Assembly (NCBI GenBank): GCA_025923975.1
Contig: JAICEV010000231.1
Location: 1-6,238, forward strand
Direction of reading: 5' to 3'
Length of the DNA stretch: 6,238 nucleotides
DNA from: Propionibacteriaceae bacterium
Lineage (GTDB): Bacteria > Actinomycetota > Actinomycetes > Propionibacteriales > Propionibacteriaceae
How positions within the stretch are numbered: position 1 is the first letter of the stretch; each line of letters begins with the position of its first letter. The notes under the pieces were generated by a model. It saw only the letters and a program-made list of their open reading frames with translations, was not told where the DNA came from and made no database searches. The translations under genes and the position numbers were made by a program. Shown piece by piece: positions 1 to 5,809 of this stretch.

Positions 1-128
1 GCTCGCCTTGTCGGAGCGAGTTCTGCCGCCAACGCACCGCGCAGCCCGATCAGCCCGTCGCGGATCCGGGTCTTCACCGTGCCGAGCGGTAGATTGAGCA
101 GCTGCGCCACCTGGCTTTGGCTGTAGCT
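1..128 (-). pseudogene. Sigma-70 family (SigK-like ECF) factor, region 4 fragment
   Basis: Read on the minus strand, this stretch encodes the C-terminal promoter-binding domain (region 4.2) of an extracytoplasmic-function sigma factor. The visible residues include YSQSQVAQLLNLPLGTVKTR, followed by IRDGLIGLRGALA. The helix-turn-helix with PLGTVKTRIRDGL is highly characteristic of the actinobacterial SigK/SigL type, where it contacts the -35 element. Nothing resembling region 2 or the linker follows upstream: beyond the tyrosine at 123-125 the frame stays open but becomes antisense to the neighbouring ATPase gene. The C-terminus runs off the left edge without a stop. The fragment therefore lacks the core-RNA-polymerase-binding and -10-binding half and should not work as a sigma factor. 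It is truncated at the same spot where the ATPase homology starts. The family call is secure; whether the truncation is biological or an assembly error is not. Confidence 0.85.
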
Positions 129-133
129 TACGG
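124..133. other. Head-to-head junction of two truncated genes
   Basis: Sigma-factor homology on the minus strand ends at about 123-128 (the Tyr/Ser codons before QSQVA). ATPase homology on the plus strand begins at about 130-135 with TDPGW, just after an in-frame TAG at 124-126. The two gene remnants are thus joined within a few bases, with no spacer, insertion sequence end or obvious target duplication between them. The exact breakpoint is inferred from remembered family patterns, so it is good to a few bases only. Confidence 0.6.
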
Positions 134-1756
134 ACCCGGGTTGGGGCGAGCTTCTTACGCAGATGCCGCTACACAACCTGAGCCCCACCGAGGCACGCAC
201 ATATCTGTCGAGGGTCGGCGTCCCAGAGTCCCAGCATGACGCTGTGATCGCCTTTACCCATGGCCATCCGTTGGCGCTCGCCCTTGTCGGGGAGCTCGAT
301 AAACAAGGCGACTTCGACCCGTCCGGGTCTCCCGACGTGCTGGGCAGCCTTTTGGAGCGGCTGCTGAGCGACGTGCCTGGCCCGTCCTATCGAGACGCGG
401 TCTACGCCAGCGCGCAGGTTCGATTCACCGACGAGGGGCTGCTTGCGGCACTGCTCGACGACGACGTCACCACGGAGTTCGACTGGCTGCGCCGACAGCC
501 CTACATGGAATCCGGACTGGGCGGAGTCTTTCCTCACGACCTGGCCCGCGACCTGCTCGACAAGGACCTGCGCTGGCGGGAATCCGCAGCGCCAACGCCT
601 GCTGCACGAACGAGCCGGACGCCACTACCTGCGGCTGATGGAGGTCGGCGACACCGAGGTGCACCAGTCGGCGCTGTTCGACCTGATGGCCTTGCACCCG
701 TCGCTTCGAGCCTTCCTGCTCGCACCGAGCGCGATATTGCAGGTCAGCCGAGCAGCATCCGCCGACCGGGCCGCCGTTCTGAGCCTGATAGCTGAACACG
801 AAGGGCCAGAGTCGGCCGAACTGGCGGACCTGTGGTGGGACCAGGACCCGAGTGCTTGGCTGATCGTCAGGGACCGCACGATCCCGGCCTCATCGTCGCT
901 GCGTGCCGCGATGGCGTTGGCAGCACTACCAGAACGTGGTGGACCACTCGATGTGGACCCGGCCGTCGTCGCCGCGCGGATCCGGCTTGGCCGCCATTCG
1001 CCGGTGCGGGCCGGCGAGCGGGTGACCTACGTTCGGTGGTGGCTGGACGCCGAGACGTACCAGATGCCCTCTCCCGCGCAAACCTTGCTCGCCGTTCAGC
1101 TGGCTCGTCACTACTTGACCACCCCTGGGCTCGCCGTCTCGTTCGTACCCACAGCCGATCCAGACACCTGGTTGGGCCCGATGACCTACACGGACCAGAA
1201 CCCGATGCCCGAGGCAGACTTCACACTCGGCGGCCACCGCTACAGCGTGTTCGGCCATGACTGGCGAGCCGTGCCGCCGGCTCGCTGGATCGCGCTGATG
1301 AGCGAGCGCGAGACCGCGCGTGAACCCGTCCCTGTCCTGCCCGAGCGGCCCGCAGAGGCCGCTCTGCTCGCGCTCAGCCGTGAGGAGTTCGCGCAGGCGG
1401 TTCGGTCTATGCTCCGCGAGTTGCATCGGCCGGACCGGCTCGTTCGCAACCCGCTGCTGCGCTGCCGGCTGGTGGAAAGCCGGCTGCCGACGGCTTCTGT
1501 CGGCGCAGCCCCCGGACCGGAGGCTCGTCTGGGTGTGCTGCGAGAAGTTTTGGACGAGGCGTTGGCGACCTTGCAGGCCTCCCCCCGTGACGCACGGGGG
1601 TTCCGGGCGCTGCGGCGGACGTACTTGGCTCCGGCGCCGTCGCAAGAAGTTGCCGCTGAGGTTCTTGGGTTGCCGTCCAGCACTTACCGGCGGCATTTGT
1701 CGGCCGGGCTCCGCGCGGTCACCGACATCTTGTGGGAACAAGAGCTGCACGCCTGA
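130..1756 (+). pseudogene. STAND/AAA-type ATPase with C-terminal HTH; 5'-truncated and frameshifted
   Basis: This is the C-terminal part (about 540 codons) of a large actinobacterial ATP-binding protein of the STAND type, likely a regulatory switch ATPase. Homology starts at about 130 (TDPGWGELL), before the first ATG at 163. The family P-loop and Walker B region that should precede it is missing. The sensor/GxP motif of STAND ATPases is seen as FTHGHPLALAL near 250-285. FPHDLARDLLDKDLRWR at about 529-579 is a family hallmark. There the frame breaks: it continues one base later as NPQRQRLLHERAGRHYLRL from 581, implying one extra G in the run 578-580. A long variable middle follows. The C-terminus has a sigma-region-4-like helix-turn-helix (PAPSQEVAAEVLGLPSSTYR, about 1631-1690) and ends at TGA 1754-1756. 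With no P-loop and a frameshift it cannot make a normal ATPase. The natural ligand and target of the family are unknown to me. Confidence 0.8.
1582..1600. repeat. Perfect 8-bp inverted repeat with 3-base loop
   Basis: CCCCCGTG at 1582-1589 is followed by ACG and then by its exact reverse complement CACGGGGG at 1593-1600. In RNA this would form a very stable G+C-rich hairpin. It lies inside the ATPase coding remnant, in the short linker just before the C-terminal helix-turn-helix domain. It is not followed by a T-tract on either strand, so it is not a standard intrinsic terminator. A stem of this length is not rare by chance in 6 kb of G+C-rich DNA. Confidence 0.6.
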
Positions 1757-1789
1757 AGGCTCGAGATCACCTCAGAGCGAGGTTCGGCA

Positions 1790-2326
1790 GTGAACGCCCA
1801 GCCGGACGGTCCGTGGACCCCTACGGTGGACCGCATGCACCCACCTTTCCGGGTAGGAACCGGGCACGACATTCATCGACTTGTCGAGGGATGCCCGCTA
1901 GTGCTGGGGGGCGTGGATATCTCGGCTGCGGTGGGCTTCAATACGCATTCCGATGGTGACGTGCTTAGCCATGCTGTTATTGACGCTCTCGCGGGCGCGA
2001 TCGCTGATGGCGACTTGGGAACCCACTTCCCGGAGGACGACCCGGACACGGTGGACGCTCGAAGCCTGGATTTTGTCGGGCAGTTCGCCCGTCACGTACG
2101 CGCCACCGGCTACGAGGTTGCGAACGTGGACTGCTTCATCGTGCTTGGCACGATCAGGTTGCGGCCGCACCTGGACGGGATGCGCCGCAACCTAGCCGAA
2201 GCGTTGGATATCGACGTGAAACAGGTTTCAGTCAAGGCGCGGTCAAACGATGGCCTTGGCGAGGAGGGCCAGGGTCGAGCATGCGCAGCCTGGGCGACCG
2301 TCCTCATCTATCCGACGAGCGTGTAA
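1790..2326 (+). CDS. ispF: 2-C-methyl-D-erythritol 2,4-cyclodiphosphate synthase
   Basis: IspF converts CDP-methylerythritol 2-phosphate to methylerythritol 2,4-cyclodiphosphate with release of CMP, in the cytosolic MEP route to isoprenoids; the family works as a Zn-dependent homotrimer. With the GTG start at 1790 the protein has 178 residues. Seen are GHDIHRL (Zn ligands D27, H29), NTHSDGDVLSHAVIDAL (H53, Zn ligand H61, D65), GDLGTHFPEDD (74-84), GYEVANVDC (107-115) and RPH (125-127). A second start, ATG 1835, gives 163 residues, closer to the usual 155-165, and follows GGTGGA at 1825-1830; the GTG start follows GCGAGG. The choice is open. The C-terminal motif, usually KATT(T)E/DGLG..GRGEG, reads KARSNDGLGEEGQG with R-A following, and the usual PK(L/I) reads IRL. 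The gene starts 33 bases after the ATPase remnant, same strand. No ispD is adjacent, unlike many bacteria. The family is certain; full activity is not. Confidence 0.92.
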   Translation: MNAQPDGPWTPTVDRMHPPFRVGTGHDIHRLVEGCPLVLGGVDISAAVGFNTHSDGDVLSHAVIDALAGAIADGDLGTHFPEDDPDTVDARSLDFVGQFARHVRATGYEVANVDCFIVLGTIRLRPHLDGMRRNLAEALDIDVKQVSVKARSNDGLGEEGQGRACAAWATVLIYPTSV

Positions 2327-2594
2327 CCGCAACCCGTCAGCACTGCGTCGTTCCTGCCCACGGAGGGGAGAAGATCATCTTGGAGAGCGACCGTCATGAT
2401 CGGCAGGGTGCGCAGTGGTTGTCGTTTGCCAGCGGATCGGTCGGGTTGGCCGACGATGGGTCAGTCATCGCGGTTGAGCATCCCATGGACGTCATTCCAT
2501 GCTGTTGAACGAGCAGGGTCCCGGCCTAGAGCGGCGCATGCACGCCAGCCAGACTGTCTATCGCGTGGGGCTGGTACTGCGAGCTCTCGGCGGG
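2327..2594. other. Spacer between convergent genes, no recognisable gene
   Basis: This stretch separates the ends of ispF (plus) and the GH3 gene (minus). It holds only short open frames on both strands. One plus-strand frame runs from within ispF (2281) to 2508 and encodes 75 residues without any motif I recognise; its start lies inside ispF in another frame and lacks a convincing ribosome binding site. I see no tRNA, repeat array or mobile-element end. It could be decayed coding sequence. Confidence 0.5.
2436..2457. terminator. Weak hairpin between convergent ispF and GH3 genes
   Basis: GTCGG at 2440-2444 pairs with CCGAC at 2450-2454 around a GTTGG loop, extended by ATC (2436-2438) with GAT (2455-2457) across one bulged G. 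Its place between convergent genes would suit a transcription terminator. No T-tract follows on the plus strand and it lies about 110 bases past the ispF stop, so this is only a candidate. Confidence 0.2.
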
Positions 2595-4835
2595 CTAGCT
2601 CTTGGTGACCTCGAATGTGGTTGTCAGCTCTGCGGTGGAGTCACCGCCGACCCATACGTCAAAGGTTGAGATGTCGATCACCCGATCGCGAACCGCAGCA
2701 TTCCAGTACCGCAGCTCGTTTTGGCCCAGCGAGAATTCCACTGTGCGCGACTCACCTGCGCCCAGGGTTGTCCGTTGGAACCCTTTGAGCTCGCGCACCG
2801 GCCGGGACGCTGAGCCGTATCGCTGGTGAATGTAGAGCTGGACAACCTCGTCTGCTTCGCGATCGCTGGTGTTGGTCACCTGCACCGATACAGTCAGTGC
2901 GGCGTCGGGGGTGATCGTCGGCTGGTTGACGGTGAGGTTGGCGAAGGCGAAACTGCCGTAACTCAGGCCGTATCCGAAGGGGAACAGCGGGGTGCTGGCT
3001 TCATCCCAGTAGCGTCGGCCCTGATTCTCGGGCTCGTGGGAGAGCGTGTAGGAGTACACCATCGGAACCTGTCCGACGGTACGCGGCCAACTGAATGGCA
3101 GCTTGCCGCCTGGTGAAACCGATCCGAAGAGAAGGTTCGCAACCGCGGCACCGCCTTGGGTGCCGGGGTACCAGATGTCCATGATCGCTGGCACGTGTTC
3201 GGCGGCCCAGCGTAGATCCAGCGGCCGTCCGTTCATCACGAGTAACACGACAGGGGTACCGCTGTCGACGACTGCCTGCAGCAGCTCCAGTTGGCGCCCG
3301 GGCAGCTCGAGCGACGAACGCGACGCCGCCTCGCCGATCATGTTCTGCCACTCACCCACCACGACCACTGCAACATCGGCCTCGCCGGCGATGTTTACCG
3401 CACGCTGGAACTCGGCGTCCTCATCGAACCCTTCGGGGTCCTGGGGCCGGTTCCCGCCAAACATGTCGAACATCGACGGGAACACGCGCTGCACCACCGG
3501 CACTCCCTGCGCGTACTCAACCCGCACCTCATCGCCGACCTTGCCTCGAATGCCGTCCAGCACTGTCACTGTCTCGCCCAAGTCGAAGTCGAAGACCCAT
3601 GGTCCGATGGTGTCCCGCTTGGAGTCGGCGAGCGGGCCGATGACCGCGATGGATTTCAGGCTTCCAGCATCGAGAGGGAGCAGGCCGTCCTCATTGCGGA
3701 GAAGCACCGCCGACCGCTCCGCCGCCACACGGGCAACCTCGCGGTGTGCGGGATCGGCAAGGACTTCGCGGGCCCGATCCTCATCGACATACGGCGAGTC
3801 GAACAGGCCCAATCGGCGTTTCGCTTCCAGCACGCGTCGCACGCTCGCGTCGATCGTTTCCTCGCTCACCGCACCGGCTTCGACCGCCTCAGGGAGGTGG
3901 CCGTAGGCAGGATCGGTAATCGCCATCTCAAGGTCCACGCCCGCGGTCACTGCGCGGGCACCTGCATCGGTCAGATCAGCAGCGAAGCCATGGGTGAAAA
4001 GATTGCGTACCGCGTTGGCGTCGCTCACCACGAAGCCGTCGAATCCCCACATTTCCCGCAGCACCTCGGTGAACAGCCACCTGCTTCCGCTCGCTGGAAT
4101 GCCGTTGAGATCCATGTAGGCCGTCATAACGTTGCCTGCGCCGGCGTCTATCGCCGCCTGGAACGGGGGAAGGTAGATGTTCCACAGGTCGAAGTCGGAC
4201 AGGCTGACCTCGTCGTAGTCGCGCCCGCCCAAGGCTGCCCCATATCCGGCGAAGTGCTTCGGTCCGGCGATAACCCGGTCAGGCGCCGAGAAATCGTCGC
4301 CCTGGAAGCCGCGCACCTGCGCGACGGCGACGGCTGCACCGAGGAAGGGGTCCTCGCCGGCGCCCTCGATGATGCGACCCCAGCGCGGATCGCGGGCGAT
4401 GTCGATCATTGGCGCGAACGTCCAGTGGATACCTACGGCGCGCGCCTCCCGGGCGGCCACCGCCTGGCCACGTTCGATCGTCGCTGGATCCCAGGACGCC
4501 GCCATCGCGATCGGCACCGGGAGGATGGTGCGGAGCCCGTGAATCACATCGAATCCAAAGAGTGCCGGGATGCCTAGCCGGTTGCCATCGATGGCCAGCC
4601 GCTGCAGGCGGTTGATCTCCGCCGGATCGGTGACAAACAACAGCGACCCGACACCGCTGCGCCCCAGAGCCGACTCCACCTCAAGCGGCTGCTCGTCCCG
4701 GTCCACATGCAGGGCCGGCTCGACTCCGGGCTGTTGCGGCAAGCGGAAATAGAAGTACTGGGTGAGCTGCCCGGCCTTCTCGGTCAGCGTCATCTGCGCG
4801 ATCAGGTCATCGATCTCAGACTGGGTCGTTGTCAT
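2595..4835 (-). CDS. Glycoside hydrolase family 3 beta-glucosidase (BglX-type)
   Basis: A retaining exo-beta-glucosidase that releases glucose from beta-glucosides or short oligosaccharides. With ATG at 4833-4835 it has 746 residues, normal for a three-domain GH3 enzyme. The N-terminal barrel begins at MTLTEK (15-20) and carries GFDVIHG (94-100), the substrate-binding Lys-His in GPKHFAGYG (191-199) and the nucleophile D272 in FVVSDANAV. The alpha/beta sandwich holds the likely acid/base E502 in GEAASRSSLELPG. The C-terminal fibronectin-III-like domain covers about 635-740 (EVVQLYIHQRYG, RPVRELKGFQR). There is no signal peptide or lipobox, so it should act in the cytoplasm on imported glycosides, unlike periplasmic E. 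coli BglX. The frame stays open to an ATG at 4977-4979 (794 residues), but those 48 residues precede the usual family start and I doubt them. The stop is TAG at 2595-2597. It diverges from the dehydrogenase-kinase operon and is probably co-regulated with it. Exact substrate and linkage are not readable. Confidence 0.93.
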   Translation of the reverse strand: MTTTQSEIDDLIAQMTLTEKAGQLTQYFYFRLPQQPGVEPALHVDRDEQPLEVESALGRSGVGSLLFVTDPAEINRLQRLAIDGNRLGIPALFGFDVIHGLRTILPVPIAMAASWDPATIERGQAVAAREARAVGIHWTFAPMIDIARDPRWGRIIEGAGEDPFLGAAVAVAQVRGFQGDDFSAPDRVIAGPKHFAGYGAALGGRDYDEVSLSDFDLWNIYLPPFQAAIDAGAGNVMTAYMDLNGIPASGSRWLFTEVLREMWGFDGFVVSDANAVRNLFTHGFAADLTDAGARAVTAGVDLEMAITDPAYGHLPEAVEAGAVSEETIDASVRRVLEAKRRLGLFDSPYVDEDRAREVLADPAHREVARVAAERSAVLLRNEDGLLPLDAGSLKSIAVIGPLADSKRDTIGPWVFDFDLGETVTVLDGIRGKVGDEVRVEYAQGVPVVQRVFPSMFDMFGGNRPQDPEGFDEDAEFQRAVNIAGEADVAVVVVGEWQNMIGEAASRSSLELPGRQLELLQAVVDSGTPVVLLVMNGRPLDLRWAAEHVPAIMDIWYPGTQGGAAVANLLFGSVSPGGKLPFSWPRTVGQVPMVYSYTLSHEPENQGRRYWDEASTPLFPFGYGLSYGSFAFANLTVNQPTITPDAALTVSVQVTNTSDREADEVVQLYIHQRYGSASRPVRELKGFQRTTLGAGESRTVEFSLGQNELRYWNAAVRDRVIDISTFDVWVGGDSTAELTTTFEVTKS

Positions 4836-4958
4836 GTAGCGAGGGTTACCCCGAACAGCCGCGTGCATGTCGCATCGGTGTATCTGCCAGGCTTCAGGCC
4901 GGAGTTTTCTTTCCTTGATCACTGTCCAGACGACTTTCGCACCGCGGTTTCCTGGGGC

Positions 4959-4975
4959 AAGCATCGTGCGTGCTT
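4959..4975. promoter_or_regulatory. Inverted repeat AAGCA-N7-TGCTT, possible operator
   Basis: AAGCA at 4959-4963 and TGCTT at 4971-4975 are exact inverted complements around TCGTGCG. The spacing puts the half-sites in the range bound by dimeric bacterial repressors. Five-base arms arise by chance often, so this is weak evidence on its own. Its position in a divergent promoter region is what makes it worth listing. Confidence 0.25.
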
Positions 4976-4992
4976 TCATGTGGACGCGGCTA

Positions 4993-5007
4993 TTAACAAG
5001 GCGTTAA
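4993..5007. promoter_or_regulatory. Inverted repeat TTAAC-N5-GTTAA, candidate operator
   Basis: TTAAC at 4993-4997 and GTTAA at 5003-5007 flank AAGGC. The A+T-rich arms stand out in G+C-rich DNA. The site overlaps a possible -10 (TATTAA, 4991-4996) and lies 10 bases before the ATG of the dehydrogenase gene, where a bound repressor would block transcription. The LacI, GntR and DeoR families are all candidates; no regulator gene is in the window to match it. Confidence 0.4.
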
Positions 5008-5017
5008 GCGTGTGCAG

Positions 5018-5800
5018 ATGGGATGGACGAAGGTGTTTGAGGATTTGGCAGGTCAAGTCGCGGTGATCACCGGCGGAGCTCGAGGGCTCGGATTCAGCAT
5101 GGCCCAAGCACTTGCGAGGTGGGAAACCAAGATCGCTTTACTTGATGTGCTCGCGGAAGTCAAAGACAGTGCAGAGGCCGTTCAGCACGAGTGCGCCGTG
5201 GAGAGCGTCGGTGTGGCAGCAGACGTCACAGACGACGGCAGCGTCGCTGCGGCGTTTAGTGAAGTCAGTCACACGCTCGGTTCGCCAAGCATTCTTATCA
5301 ATGCTGCCGGGGTCACCATCTGGGAAGACAGCATCGATGTCTCAAAAGAATCCTGGCAGCGGGTAATCGACATCAACTTGACCGGTACGTTCCTGTGCTG
5401 TCAGGCCCTCGCGCGGGCCTGCGCTGCAGCTGGCAACGGAGGCGCCATCGTCAACGTCTCGTCTATGTCGGCGCGGGTTGTGAATCTTCCGCAACATCAG
5501 GCGTCGTATCACGCATCTAAGGCCGGCGTGGAGATGCTGACCAAGGCGCTGGCCGTGGAGTGGGCACCCATCGGGATCCGCGTCAACGCCATCGCGCCCG
5601 GCTACATGCTGTCAGAGATGACGCGGCAGTTCACGACTGCCAATCCGGAGCTCGCCGAGCGGTGGCGGAACATGATTCCGGCTGGACGAATGGGCGAGCC
5701 TGCTGATCTTGAGGCGCTCGTCGTCTTCTTGTGCTCCGCCAGGTCGTCATATCTGATGGGCCAAAGCATTGTCATCGATGGTGCGTACACCGCTGTGTGA
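5018..5800 (+). CDS. Short-chain dehydrogenase/reductase, NAD-type, sugar locus
   Basis: A classical SDR of 260 residues (from ATG 5018) that should oxidise or reduce a hydroxyl/carbonyl of a sugar or polyol. Seen are the dinucleotide-binding TGGARGLG (18-25), an Asp ending the second strand (ALLD, D43) that favours NAD(H) over NADP(H), NAAG (95-98), N120 in DINLTG and the catalytic S151, Y164 and K168 (YHASK). The usual C-terminal strand is seen as SIVIDGAYTAV. Starts at GTG 5012 and GTG 5033 are in frame. GTG 5033 gives MFEDLAGQVAVITGG with a GGA five bases before it and is a fair rival, since ATG 5018 has no clear ribosome binding site. Only nine bases separate its stop from the kinase gene, so the two are one operon. 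In alpha-proteobacterial and Bacillus rhamnose pathways an SDR domain is fused to rhamnulose-1-phosphate aldolase; here it stands alone. The substrate cannot be told from the sequence. Confidence 0.9.
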   Translation: MGWTKVFEDLAGQVAVITGGARGLGFSMAQALARWETKIALLDVLAEVKDSAEAVQHECAVESVGVAADVTDDGSVAAAFSEVSHTLGSPSILINAAGVTIWEDSIDVSKESWQRVIDINLTGTFLCCQALARACAAAGNGGAIVNVSSMSARVVNLPQHQASYHASKAGVEMLTKALAVEWAPIGIRVNAIAPGYMLSEMTRQFTTANPELAERWRNMIPAGRMGEPADLEALVVFLCSARSSYLMGQSIVIDGAYTAV

Positions 5801-5809
5801 CGATCAAGG

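Larger units (their letters stand above)
4836..5017. promoter_or_regulatory. Divergent intergenic region of the sugar locus
   Basis: About 180 bases separate the likely starts of the GH3 gene (minus) and the dehydrogenase gene (plus), so both promoters should lie here. Several short dyads are visible: AAGCA-N7-TGCTT at 4959-4975, TTAAC-N5-GTTAA at 4993-5007 and the palindrome ACCGCGGT at 4941-4948. TATTAA at 4991-4996 could be a -10 element for the plus-strand operon, though I find no good -35. No convincing promoter for the GH3 gene can be singled out. Confidence 0.5.

Noticed and set aside
129..533. Extension of the sigma factor frame upstream on the minus strand
   Set aside because: The frame happens to be open as far as I followed it, but the sequence has no sigma region 2 features, and the plus strand here carries clear ATPase motifs such as HGHPLALAL.
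163..795. A stand-alone 210-residue protein in the first ATPase frame
   Set aside because: Family-like sequence ends at 579; the remaining 70 residues are out-of-frame readthrough. Homology also starts before the ATG at 163, so this is part of one broken gene.
926..1750. A 274-codon minus-strand open frame, and a 147-codon one at 1240-1683
   Set aside because: They are antisense to the ATPase remnant, which shows family motifs. The composition (rich in Arg, Gln, Ser, Pro) is typical of shadow frames.
443..1756. A separate 437-residue gene starting at 443
   Set aside because: The first 45 or so codons overlap the other frame and are nonsense relative to the family. Real homology starts at 581. 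It is the second half of the frameshifted ATPase.
2585..2605. GAGCT/AGCTC inverted repeat around the GH3 stop codon as a terminator
   Set aside because: The stem is five bases with an eleven-base loop and there is no T-tract; too weak to call.
3291..4577. A 428-codon open frame on the plus strand, and another at 3103-3906
   Set aside because: Both are fully antisense to the GH3 gene, whose motifs are unmistakable. Their translations show no family pattern; they result from high G+C codon bias.
4836..4979. N-terminal extension of the GH3 protein to an ATG at 4977-4979
   Set aside because: The 48 extra residues show neither a signal peptide nor homology and would use up most of the divergent promoter region. 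The family start fits the ATG at 4833-4835 better.
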